DNA from: JBGOUJ01 sp041477005
GTDB lineage: Bacteria > Acidobacteriota > Terriglobia > Bryobacterales > JACQDG01
Direction of reading: 5' to 3'
Assembly (NCBI GenBank): GCA_041477005.1
Contig: JBGOUJ010000352.1
Coordinates: 1-8,208, forward strand
Length of the DNA: 8,208 bases
This document shows positions 1 through 6,537 of this stretch, in pieces (the stretch's first letter is position 1; each line of letters starts with the position of its first letter). The position numbers were made by a program, and so were the translations under genes. Under the pieces are notes generated by a model. The model saw only the letters and a list, made by a program, of their open reading frames with translations, was not told where the DNA came from and ran no database searches.

Positions 1-705
1 CACCGTGTGATCACTTATGACCGCAGAGGGTTCGGCAAGTCAAGCCAGCCAACAACGGGTTACAACTACGACACCTTCGCTGAGGACCTGCACAAACTCG
101 TGACGCAGCTCAAATTACAGAACTTCGCGCTGGTCGGTTTCTCCATGGGAGGCGGCGAAGTGGCGCGCTACTTAGGGAAGTACGGATCGAAGGGCGTGAG
201 CAAGGCGGTATTCATCTCGGGGATCCCGCCGTTCCTACTGAAGACGCCGGACAACCCGGAGGGCGTGGACGGCAGTGTCTTCGAGGGGATCCAGAAGGCC
301 ATCGTCGCAGACCGTTACGCGTTCTTCACCGAGTTTTTCAAGAATTTCTACAACACGGATCTCCTGCTGGGCAAGCGCGTCAGCGAACAGGCCGTCCAGT
401 CTAGCTGGAACGTCGCAGCCGGCGCCTCTGCTACGGCCAGTCTCGCTTGCGTGCCGACATGGCACGAGGACTTCCGCAAGGACCTGACCCGCGTCGACGT
501 GCCCACGCTGGTCATTCACGGCGATGCGGACCGGATCCTGCCTATTACTGCCTCGGGATTCCGGACCGCCAAGCTGATCAAGGGAGCCCGTCTATTGGTG
601 GTGAACGACGGGCCGCACTGCATAACCTGGACACATGCGGAACAGGTGAACCCTGAACTTGTGAACTTCCTTGGGGAAGGGATCGGGAAGCCTACAGGAT
701 TTTAG
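1..705 (+). CDS. Alpha/beta hydrolase, non-heme chloroperoxidase/arylesterase type (5' end cut by window)
   Basis: The reading frame is open from base 1 (codons His-Arg precede VITYDRRGFGKS), so the real start lies to the left; the GTG at 7 is an internal Val codon. The 234 visible codons match the cofactor-free haloperoxidase/arylesterase branch of alpha/beta hydrolases, whose members are usually about 275 residues, so roughly 40 N-terminal residues with the HG oxyanion loop are missing. Counting from the codon at 7, the nucleophile elbow is GFSMGG with Ser46. The acid is Asp175 in HGDADRILP and the catalytic His is His204 in GPHCITWTH; the Asp-His spacing of 29 equals that of the P. fluorescens arylesterase as I recall it. 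The family hydrolyses esters and can show perhydrolase/haloperoxidase activity in vitro; the natural substrate is unknown. The residue after the catalytic His is Cys where Gly is usual. No signal peptide can be judged. Family assignment is firm, substrate open. Confidence 0.93.
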   Translation, partial: HRVITYDRRGFGKSSQPTTGYNYDTFAEDLHKLVTQLKLQNFALVGFSMGGGEVARYLGKYGSKGVSKAVFISGIPPFLLKTPDNPEGVDGSVFEGIQKAIVADRYAFFTEFFKNFYNTDLLLGKRVSEQAVQSSWNVAAGASATASLACVPTWHEDFRKDLTRVDVPTLVIHGDADRILPITASGFRTAKLIKGARLLVVNDGPHCITWTHAEQVNPELVNFLGEGIGKPTGF

Positions 706-708
706 TTC

Positions 709-727
709 AAGGCATATTAAGGCATAT
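709..727. repeat. Two 9-bp direct repeats, 10 bp apart
   Basis: AAGGCATAT occurs at 709-717 and again at 719-727, four bases after the hydrolase stop codon. The 10-bp period is about one helical turn, which would suit a protein-binding site, but no regulator or promoter can be tied to it. It may be a chance tandem duplication. Confidence 0.4.
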
Positions 728-812
728 CATTCATGGTTGTTGTAGCGGTTCCATGTTCTCCAACGCATAGCGCACAGTGTGGGATACTCTCTGGGAACGG
801 GAGCGACGCGCG

Positions 813-1199
813 ATGAATGCAGCGGATTTTCGCCGGATTGCGCTGAGGCTGGAAGGCGCGGAAGAGGGGTCGCATATGGGGGCGCCCGACTTCCGTGTAG
901 GGGCAGGATATTCGCTACTCTCGCCTCGCAGAAGCAGGGCTACGGCAACCTGATGCTCACGCCGGAGCAGCAGGCGGAGTTCGTTGAGGAACAGCCCGAG
1001 GTTTTCGTGCCCATTGCGGGCGGATGGGGAAGGATGGGAATGACCCATATTCGGCTAGCCGAGGCGCACGAAGATATGCTGGCCGGTGCTCTGCGGACGG
1101 CATGGGCTGCGGATGGAGAAGAACGCAAGGACGGGCGGGAAGAAGCGCGCTTCGGCGGGTCGCGGCAGAGCAGCAAAGAATAAAGGCAAGAAACAATGA
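813..1199 (+). pseudogene. MmcQ/YjbR-family protein, frameshifted
   Basis: The ATG at 813 starts MNAADFRRIALRLEGAEEGS, followed by HMGAPDFRV, the standard N-terminus of MmcQ/YjbR (CyaY-like fold) proteins. The family continuation, GRIFATLASQKQGYGNLML, then TPEQQAEF and GGWGRMGMTHIRL, is present one frame away. Restoring one G in the run at 900-903 (GGGG to GGGGG) joins the two halves as FRVGGRIFATL. A second shift near 1103-1107 is likely: the first frame resumes as LRMEKNARTGGKKR, a Lys/Arg-rich tail ending at TGA 1197-1199, whereas the current frame gives an atypical acidic tail ending at TAA 1181-1183. Members are about 115-130 residues, often annotated as DNA-binding; their cellular role is poorly known. 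Both breaks lie in or beside G runs, so real decay and assembly error are both possible. The family call is firm, the first frameshift nearly certain, the second probable. Confidence 0.82.
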
Positions 1200-1475
1200 C
1201 GTGGAATAGCGGCCCATCACGCTGCATTGCTGGCCCTGGCGATTGCGGATCCGGACAGAGAAGCGAATGGTCGAGTTGAAGGTGAAGTGGAACGCGAAGG
1301 CGGCGTAGGGGGTCCAGTCGCGGGCGGCGGGCGGGACCGGGAGGACCACGGGGCCGGGCCGATCGCCCGGGTGGGCCTGGGGCGACATCGGCGCCGGAGA
1401 TTTTTGCGCCCTTCGGGTTGTCGGGATTGAAGATGTCATGCAGGGGGTTGCCGTCGGCCAGCAGGCGGCGGCACA
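1200..1475 (-). pseudogene. Possible decayed coding remnant, unidentified
   Basis: On the minus strand two adjoining segments look coding. From about 1470 down to about 1385 the frame reads LLADGNPLHDIFNPDNPKGA followed by KISGADVAPGPP. From about 1360 down to about 1205 a different frame reads VVLPVPPAARDWTPYAAFAF and then HFTFNSTIRFSVRIRNRQGQ. Both have very high GC at third codon positions, as expected for real genes here, and the frame change would need an indel in the GC-rich stretch around 1365-1385. No clear start, stop or ribosome-binding site is visible, and I do not recognise the protein. If it is not coding, the 1200-1534 stretch holds nothing else I can name apart from GACGTTAC repeated at 1481 and 1490. 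Confidence 0.22.
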
Positions 1476-1534
1476 GTCGTGACGTTACGGACGTTACGCC
1501 TCGATTATAGGTCCGTTCGGGTAGAATCGAGTAT

Positions 1535-1558
1535 CAGGCTGCAAAGCAGGCTGCAAAG
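1535..1558 (+). repeat. 12-bp tandem duplication carrying the ribosome-binding site
   Basis: CAGGCTGCAAAG occurs twice head to tail at 1535-1546 and 1547-1558. The second copy runs into GAG, giving the Shine-Dalgarno sequence AAAGGAG at 1555-1561, five bases before the ATG at 1567. The first copy gives only AAAGCAG, a weakened duplicate. This fixes the start of the downstream isomerase gene. A TAGAAT hexamer at 1522-1527 could be a -10 box, but no good -35 box accompanies it. Confidence 0.85.
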
Positions 1559-1566
1559 GAGATTCC

Positions 1567-2391
1567 ATGCGCCCTATAACGCGACGAGCATTGTTCCAGT
1601 CGACCGCGGCAGCGGCCGCAGCGCGGTTGCAGGCGGCCACATATACCGGGCCGGTGGCGCTGCAGCTCTACACGTTGCGAAGCATCAGCGGTAAGGACGT
1701 CGAGGGGACGCTGCGGCGGGTGGCGGCCATCGGCTATCAGGAAGTCGAGCTGGCGGGGTTCTTCGACAAGAACCAGAAGGAGGTCCGTGCCCTGCTGGAT
1801 GGGGTGGGGTTGAAGGCGCCGAGCGCGCACTACAGCCTCGCGGAGGTGCGGACGCGGTGGAGCGAGATGATGGATGGGGCCCAGGAGATCGGGCTCGAGT
1901 ACATGATTGTGTCGTCGCTGCCGAAAGAGGAGCGGACGAGCCTCGACCAGTACAAGAAGATCGGGGAGCTGTTCAATAAGACGGGAGAGGAGACGAAGAA
2001 GCGGGGGATGCAGTTTGGGTATCACAACCACAACTTCGAGTTCGAGCCTTATGGCGGGAAGCCAGCTTACGACGAGCTGTTGCGCTCGACCGACCCCAAG
2101 CTGGTGGCGATGGAGATGGATGTGTATTGGGTGACGCGGGCGAACCATGATCCGTTCGAGTACTTCCGGCGGTTCCCGGGGCGGTTCCACCTGCTGCACT
2201 TGAAGGATAAGAAGAAAGACAGCAACGACTTTTTGGAGGTGGGGCAGGGGGATATCGACTGGGCGGGGGTGTTCAAGAACGCAAAGCGGGCGGGGGTGCG
2301 GCACTTTATCGTGGAGCAGGATCAGACTAAGCGGGATCCGTTGGAGAGCATCGAGATGAGCTACAAGTACATTCGGGGGCTGAAGTACTGA
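1567..2391 (+). CDS. Sugar phosphate isomerase/epimerase family protein (xylose isomerase-like TIM barrel), probably exported
   Basis: A 274-residue protein of the AP-endonuclease-2/xylose-isomerase-like TIM-barrel family (COG1082, IolE-like). The N-terminus has TRRALFQ followed by an Ala-rich stretch to about residue 24, resembling a twin-arginine export signal; Arg20 interrupts the hydrophobic part, so export is likely but unproven. The barrel starts with VALQLYTLRS at 30-39. Family landmarks are GYQEVELAGF (56-65), FGYHNHNFEF (150-159), MEMDVYWVT (182-190), HLLHLKD (208-214), VGQGDIDW (225-232) and FIVEQD (247-252). Likely metal ligands by family analogy are His153 or His155, Asp185, His211 and Glu250. 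Relatives isomerise or epimerise sugars, inositol derivatives or sugar phosphates; the substrate cannot be read from the sequence, and many exported acidobacterial homologues have no assigned reaction. The start is set by AAAGGAG five bases upstream. It stands alone, convergent with the amidohydrolase. Confidence 0.93.
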   Translation: MRPITRRALFQSTAAAAAARLQAATYTGPVALQLYTLRSISGKDVEGTLRRVAAIGYQEVELAGFFDKNQKEVRALLDGVGLKAPSAHYSLAEVRTRWSEMMDGAQEIGLEYMIVSSLPKEERTSLDQYKKIGELFNKTGEETKKRGMQFGYHNHNFEFEPYGGKPAYDELLRSTDPKLVAMEMDVYWVTRANHDPFEYFRRFPGRFHLLHLKDKKKDSNDFLEVGQGDIDWAGVFKNAKRAGVRHFIVEQDQTKRDPLESIEMSYKYIRGLKY

Positions 2392-2397
2392 CGGAAA

Positions 2398-2509
2398 AGC
2401 AGCCGTCAGACGAGCAGCCGTCAGCCAGCAGATGTCAGTCATCAGCTTCGGGCTTTCAGGTAACAGTTGTCAGCTCTTAGTTAGGTTAGCCATCAGCCGT
2501 GCCGTCAGG
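2398..2509. repeat. Intergenic cluster of GTCAG-type short repeats
   Basis: Starting seven bases after the isomerase stop, AGCAGCCGTCAG occurs at 2398-2409 and 2413-2424 (15-bp period). Degenerate copies of the same core follow: GTCAG at 2434, ATCAGC at 2441, GTCAGC at 2469, ATCAGCCG at 2492 and GCCGTCAG at 2501. The spacing is irregular, so this is not a CRISPR array. It may be a degenerated microsatellite or a small interspersed repeat family in the 3' region between two convergent genes. Confidence 0.6.
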
Positions 2510-2512
2510 AGA

Positions 2513-2548
2513 CGCCCCGGGCGGGGAGGCAAGAGACGCCCTGGGGCG
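2513..2548. terminator. GC-rich inverted repeat between convergent genes, possible terminator
   Basis: CGCCCC at 2513-2518 pairs with GGGGCG at 2543-2548, and the sequence between is itself GC-rich and partly self-complementary. It lies between two converging reading frames, where a bidirectional terminator is expected. There is no T tract on either side, so Rho-independent function is doubtful. Confidence 0.25.
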
Positions 2549-2558
2549 GGCGAACGGA

Positions 2559-4186
2559 CTATCTGGGCGCGGCGCGAGTATGCTTGCGCAGCACGGCGCC
2601 GGCGTTTTCTTCGGTGAAGCGGCCGTTGTCGATGGCGAGCTTGCCGTTCACAATCACGTAGGGCAAGCCTTCCGGGAACGACAGGGGCTTGGTGAAGGTC
2701 GCGGTGTCCTGGATGTGGGCGGGGTCGAAGACTAGCAGGTCGGCGGCCATGCCGGGATTGATGCGGCCGCGGTCGTAAAGCTGGAGAGTGTTGGCGGGGA
2801 GCGAGCTCATCTGGCGCACCGCGGATTCGAGTGAGAGGACCTTCTCCTCGCGGACGTACTTGGCCAGGATCCGGGCGAAGGACCCGAAGGCACGGGGGTG
2901 GGCGTTGGTGGCGGTGGCCAGGCTGAGGGGCGGCGAATCAGTGCAGACGCTGACCCACTCGGTCCGCAGGGCCACGCGCTTTTGGTCCTCGTCCATGCTC
3001 TTGGGGTTCACGCTGACGCCGCCCTGCTCGACCAGGTCGAAGAACGTGGTCCAGGGTTCCGTGCCGCGCAGCCGCGCGATTTCTTCGATCGACTTGCCTT
3101 CGAAGCGCTTGGCACTCAGATCACCGGGCGGCTCGACGCTGGCGACCAGGATGTTGTCCCAGTTGCGGCCGACGTGGTGATACCAGTTTTCCCAGTCGGT
3201 GGTGGTCTCGATCTCCTTGCGCAAAGCGGCTCGGACCTGGGGGTCTTTCAGGGTCTTGAGAAAGGGTGCGGCGCCGGCGGCGAAGTGACGGGGGTGAATC
3301 AGGGAGCTCAGGCCGAGGCCGTTGCGGATGTAGGGATAAATATCGGCGGTGACGTCGAGGCCGCGATCGCGGGCGCTCTCTGGATGAGCTGGATGGCGTC
3401 CTTCATCAGCGGCCAGTTCTCCTGGCCGGCGGCTTTCAAATGGAAGATGTGAACGGGGATGCCGGCCTGCTCGCCGATGTGGATGGATTCGCGGATGGAG
3501 TCGAGCACCCGGTTGCTCTCGTTGCGCATGTGGGTGAAGTAGACGCCGCCGTAGCGGCCGACCACCTTGGCCAGCTCGACCAGCTCTTCGGTAGTGGCGT
3601 AGGTTCCGGGCGGATAAATGAGAGCGGTTGAGAGGCCGACGGCGCCGTCGCGCATGGCGTGGTCGACGTGAGCCTTCATCTCGGCCAGTTGCTCCGGGGC
3701 CGGCGCTTTGTTTTCGTCGCCGATGACGATCTGCCGGACTTGGGCGGCGCCGACATTGTGAATCACGTTGATCGGTATGCCGGCGCGATCGAGGATCTCG
3801 AAGTATTCGCCGAAGGTGCGCCAGCGGCCTTCTTTCTGCGGCGCGACCGAGGCGCCTTCGCCGGCCAGAATCGTGGTGATGCCTTGCCGGAGCTTGCTCT
3901 CGGCGCTGGTGCGGTCCTCGAGCAGCGGCACGCTGCTGGCGCCCATCATGTCGATGAAGCCGGGGGAGACTACCATGCCGTTGACCGTGATGGTCCTGGC
4001 GGCGGATCGGCCGGCCAGCGCGCCGATGGCGGCGATGCGGCCGTTGCGGATGCCGAGATCGGCGCGGTACCAGGGGTTGCCGGAGCCGTCGACGATGCGG
4101 CCGCCGGTGAGGAGGAGGTCGAAGTCCTGGGCGGGGAGGGCAAAGGAGGCGAGGAACAAGATGGTGAGTCTTAGTAATTGGTCCAC
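2559..4186 (-). pseudogene. Secreted D-aminoacylase-like amidohydrolase (N-acyl-D-amino-acid deacylase family), frameshifted
   Basis: The preferred start is GTG at 4186-4184, giving MDQLLRLTILFLASFALPAQ, a clear signal peptide, then the amidohydrolase opening DLLLTGGRIVDGSG (23-36). Family marks follow: SPGFID (74-79), GLSTALIYPPGTYA (184-197), FTHMRNES with His219, HIFHLKAAGQENW with His249, TDSPPLS, and INPGMAADLLVFDP near the C-terminus. These match D-aminoacylases (COG3653), zinc enzymes removing acyl groups from N-acyl-D-amino acids. Two oddities stand out. First, the frame breaks near 3371-3377: the upstream frame reads LIQRAP and runs to a false stop, while the other frame continues RDRGLDVTADIYPY to TAG at 2559; removing an extra GC dinucleotide restores LIQRARDRGLDVTADIYPY. 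Second, the metal-binding HxH after FID is replaced by MMGASS, as in a subgroup of these proteins. The repaired length is about 542 residues, normal for the family. The start overlaps the methylase gene end by 16 bp, suggesting translational coupling. Decay or assembly error are both possible. Confidence 0.88.
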
Positions 4187-5019
4187 AGGGCTTCTCGGCG
4201 GATCTTCTTGATGGAGTGGCAGTGCTTGGGGGGCGCGTCGTGGCGGCGCCAGTCCCGGTAGAGCTGGTCCATTAGGTCGCAGCGGTAGCCGGAGACGGCG
4301 GCCATGGCCTTGGAGCGGCTTAGGGCGGCGGCGAGATCGCGGTGGGCGTCGTCGTCCATTTCGAAGCCGTAGGCTTTGCTGTCGCCGCGCGTGGCGTGGA
4401 CGTAGGGGGGGTCGCAGTAGAACAGAGTCCCCGGGGCGTCGTAGAGGCGGATGACGTCCAGGGCGGGGCGGTTCTCGATCTGGACCCGCAGGAGGCGGAG
4501 AGCGATGGCGGGGAGGTCTTCGACGCTGCCGAGCCATCGCGAGACGACGCCGGACATGCCGGCGCGGGTCGTGTTCTTGCAGTTGGCCCAGCGGCCGAGC
4601 GAGGCGGTCTGGGCGAGGCCGGTGCGGGCCTGGCGGGCCCGGATGAAGAACAGGCGGGCGCGCTCGAGGCCGAAGATGGAGTGCCCGTTCGGGGACAAAG
4701 CACGGAAGAATTCCTCGCGGGAGAACGGGGTGAGGCCGATCGATTCGATGAGCTGGTCCTTTTGGTCGCGGAGGACGCGGAAGAAGTTTACGACCTCGCC
4801 GTCGATGTCGTTGTAGGTTTCGACGGAGGAGGGGTCGCGGTTCAGGAGGACGGCGGCGGAGCCGGCGAAGGGCTCGCAGTAGTGGTGGCACTCGGGGAGC
4901 AGGGGGAGGAGCCAGTTCAGGTGGCTGAACTTTCCGCCGTACCAGCCGAAGGCGATCCGCTTGCGCGAGCGTGCCGGGGGATCCAGATGGATGCTGGATG
5001 GTGGCGTTGGCCTCGGCAT
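4171..5019 (-). CDS. DNA adenine methyltransferase, D12/Dam class (solitary, phage-type)
   Basis: A 282-residue N6-adenine DNA methyltransferase of the D12 class (PF02086), which transfers a methyl group from S-adenosylmethionine to adenine in a short recognition sequence. Motif X is FGWYGGKFSHLNWLLPLLP (24-42), motif I is CEPFAGSAAVLLN (48-60), YNDID sits at 69-73, and the catalytic motif IV is DPPY at 203-206 within LFYCDPPYVHATRG. The C-terminus, REALWTNY, is typical of the class. The KAYGFEMDDDAHRDLA segment and overall size resemble phage and prophage solitary methylases. No restriction endonuclease gene is nearby. The frame is open to 5271, but ATG 5019 is preferred: AGGA lies five bases upstream, and the extension would overlap the end of the ankyrin gene. 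The gene follows the ankyrin gene by 74 bp on the same strand, and the amidohydrolase gene begins within its last codons. The recognition sequence is not determinable here; GATC is only a family-based guess. Confidence 0.95.
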   Translation of the reverse strand: MPRPTPPSSIHLDPPARSRKRIAFGWYGGKFSHLNWLLPLLPECHHYCEPFAGSAAVLLNRDPSSVETYNDIDGEVVNFFRVLRDQKDQLIESIGLTPFSREEFFRALSPNGHSIFGLERARLFFIRARQARTGLAQTASLGRWANCKNTTRAGMSGVVSRWLGSVEDLPAIALRLLRVQIENRPALDVIRLYDAPGTLFYCDPPYVHATRGDSKAYGFEMDDDAHRDLAAALSRSKAMAAVSGYRCDLMDQLYRDWRRHDAPPKHCHSIKKIRREALWTNY

Positions 5020-5045
5020 CGTTTCCTGTAACTTAGCATGGTTCG

Positions 5046-5072
5046 GTGGAAAGGCCCCGCCGGGTGGGGTCC
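5046..5072 (-). terminator. Weak hairpin with short T run between ankyrin and methylase genes
   Basis: Read on the minus strand, GGACCCC pairs with GGGGCC (one bulged A) around a seven-base loop, followed directly by TTTCC. It starts 21 bases past the ankyrin stop codon. The T run is only three bases long, so partial termination or attenuation is more plausible than a strong stop; the methylase may still be co-transcribed with the ankyrin gene. Confidence 0.3.
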
Positions 5073-5093
5073 GGCCATGCGGCCAAAAGGGAA

Positions 5094-6266
5094 CTACTGC
5101 CCAAGCTCTGCCGTGGTTTTTGCCCCTTGGGCGCGAAGGTACTTCTCGATCTCGGTTTTCCCTCCGTACATTGCCCAGCCAAGGGGCGTGCCCTGGTAGA
5201 TGGTGTCTTTGATGTCCAATCTCGCTCCTCGCTCGACCAGGAATCGGACAACCGCGTCGTGGCCGGCCCAAATGGCCTGATGCAGCGGCGTCGAGTGGGA
5301 ATGGTTTCCGTCAGGGTTGTACCGGCTGGGGTCTTCGCCGGCGTCGAGGAGCAGCCGAACGACCTCCACGTGCCCATGTTGCGCGGCTAGCGCGAGGCCG
5401 CGATGGCGGCTTTCGGGGCCGGCGGTCGGGAGCAGTTGCGCGGCATCGGTGAGCCGCCCCAACCCGGCCGCCGCGGCGAGGTCATCGACGGTCGCGCCGC
5501 GTCTGACAAGCGCATCGGCGGCGCTCCCGTAACCGAACGCGAGAGCCGTCATCAGCGGCGACCCCCACTTAGCCGAGCCGCGCGGTTCGATGGCTGCGCC
5601 AAAATCCAGCAGCGTTTCGACGAGCGCGACCTGCACGCCGGCCTTCGCCGGGTGACAGCTCGATACCAGCAGGCTCATGGTCGTGCACTGTCCGCCGTAC
5701 AGGTCGGCCAGCGCGTCCACTTCGGCGCCGGCTTGGAGCAGGACTTTCGCAATTGCAACGGCGTTCTTTGGCGTCTTCTGGCGGTAACCCTCGACGCCGT
5801 TGGCGGCGACGTAATGCAGAAGCGTGGAGCGATGCACGGGCGGGTCAAAATGGGTGATACGCGTCGAACGTGCTCGAACCAATTCCGGATTTCCGCGCAG
5901 GACCGATTCCAGCGCGGCCAAGTCACCTGTGATGACGGCCTCCACGGCCGATTCGAATTGGACGACCGGAGAACCGGCCTGAGTGACCGCTTCGACGTAC
6001 AACGCGAGCGCCGCCCAGCTCTGGAAGTCGTAGCAGCGGGCGATGGTGAGTTGCGCATCGGCCAGCTCCAGCGCAGCGCTTTGAATTTCGGAGTCCGGCA
6101 GGTCCTTTGGCAGCCATGGAATTTTGGAGTCCAGGAAACGGGGATGCTTTTGGTGGAGGATCCGGATTGCTTGGGAATCGCCCGCGCTGTGGGCTTCGAG
6201 CAGTTCCTCGGCCTGTTTTTGGTATTGCTCCAGGGTGGAGCGAAACGGTAGTGGCTGGAAATCCAT
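5094..6266 (-). CDS. Ankyrin-repeat protein
   Basis: A 390-residue protein without visible signal peptide or membrane segment, so probably cytoplasmic. An N-terminal charged helical region (LEQYQKQAEELLEAHSAGD, 12-30) leads to a conserved block, LADAQLTIARCYDFQSW (68-84), which in acidobacterial and planctomycete relatives precedes ankyrin repeats. Repeats follow from about residue 103: FESAVEAVITGDLAALESVL, STLLHYVAANG (147-157), KVLLQAGAEVDAL (174-186), ETLLDFGAAIEP (217-228), SPLMTALAFGYGSAADALV (236-254), then the best-formed ones, LALAAQHGHVEVVRLLLDAG (291-310), TPLHQAIWAGHDAVVRFLV (326-344) and TPLGWAMYGGKTEIEKYLR (360-378). Ankyrin repeats bind proteins; no enzymatic domain is visible and the partner is unknown. 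Start choice: ATG 6266 has AGGGAAG about nine bases upstream and fits the family N-terminus; an upstream ATG at 6320 would add 18 untypical residues. It is first of three minus-strand genes and divergent from the antitoxin-like gene. Confidence 0.92.
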   Translation of the reverse strand: MDFQPLPFRSTLEQYQKQAEELLEAHSAGDSQAIRILHQKHPRFLDSKIPWLPKDLPDSEIQSAALELADAQLTIARCYDFQSWAALALYVEAVTQAGSPVVQFESAVEAVITGDLAALESVLRGNPELVRARSTRITHFDPPVHRSTLLHYVAANGVEGYRQKTPKNAVAIAKVLLQAGAEVDALADLYGGQCTTMSLLVSSCHPAKAGVQVALVETLLDFGAAIEPRGSAKWGSPLMTALAFGYGSAADALVRRGATVDDLAAAAGLGRLTDAAQLLPTAGPESRHRGLALAAQHGHVEVVRLLLDAGEDPSRYNPDGNHSHSTPLHQAIWAGHDAVVRFLVERGARLDIKDTIYQGTPLGWAMYGGKTEIEKYLRAQGAKTTAELGQ

Positions 6267-6515
6267 TACGAGCTTCCCTTCGCGACTGCTCTGGAGTCGG
6301 TCCGAGTCGGCCTGAAACAAGATTCGTAGCTCTCGCCGTTCTGTTTGAGGCGGGCAGGGCTGTCTCCCGGCGCGGGCGCGCTCTTCGCGCCGTGGGTGAT
6401 GTTACCACGGAACTGTGGCCAAGGCCGTGGGCGAAACGCCCAAACTGCAGATGCGACGTCCGTCCGGCGGCCGATTTCAGATCTACGAGAAGCAGACTTT
6501 GCGGCCAGGGAAGAA
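6267..6515. other. Divergent spacer with hairpins and a tandem 7-mer
   Basis: No convincing gene lies here, although the frame of the antitoxin-like gene is open back to an ATG at 6415. Visible structure: GAGTCGG repeated at 6294-6300 and 6304-6310 (10-bp period); a hairpin GGCGCG-CTCTT-CGCGCC at 6375-6391; and a hairpin TGGGCG-AAA-CGCCCA at 6428-6442. None is followed by a T tract. The stretch should hold the ankyrin promoter on the minus strand, but I could not identify convincing boxes for it. Confidence 0.5.
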
Positions 6516-6534
6516 TGGTATAACACTGATATAC
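6516..6534 (+). promoter_or_regulatory. Extended -10 promoter overlapping a GTATA/TATAC inverted repeat
   Basis: TGGTATAAC at 6516-6524 fits an extended -10 element (TG-N-TATAAC). GTATA at 6518-6522 and TATAC at 6530-6534 form an inverted repeat with a seven-base spacer that covers the -10 box and predicted start of transcription, a natural site for autorepression by the ribbon-helix-helix product. No strong -35 box is seen. A transcript starting near 6531 would have a leader of only about seven bases before the ATG at 6538, which supports that start codon over the upstream one at 6415. Confidence 0.5.
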
Positions 6535-6537
6535 GGG

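Noticed and set aside
1534..2442. 302-codon open frame on the minus strand opposite the isomerase gene
   Set aside because: It is the antisense shadow of a well-supported TIM-barrel gene; the translation is His/Pro/Leu/Arg-rich and resembles no protein family.
2398..2509. CRISPR array
   Set aside because: The repeats are short, degenerate and irregularly spaced, with no spacers of uniform length and no cas genes.
4187..4891. Upstream part of the amidohydrolase frame, extending through the methylase gene
   Set aside because: This part is Arg/Pro-rich and out of frame with the methylase. The amidohydrolase proper starts at GTG 4186 with a signal peptide.
4171..5019. Restriction-modification system
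   Set aside because: Only a methyltransferase is visible; none of the neighbouring proteins looks like an endonuclease.
5020..5271. N-terminal extension of the methylase up to 5271
   Set aside because: It overlaps the end of the ankyrin gene in another frame and has no methylase motifs; ATG 5019 has a good ribosome-binding site.
5403..6251. 282-codon open frame on the plus strand opposite the ankyrin gene
   Set aside because: It lies wholly within the ankyrin gene on the other strand, has no family-like motifs, and GC-rich genes commonly give long antisense frames.
6267..6320. Earlier ATG at 6320 for the ankyrin gene
   Set aside because: The 18 extra residues do not look like the family, while ATG 6266 has a purine-rich ribosome-binding site.
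6415..6537. Earlier ATG at 6415 for the antitoxin-like gene
   Set aside because: It would place the likely -10 box inside the gene and add residues unlike antitoxins; the stretch also contains strong hairpins.
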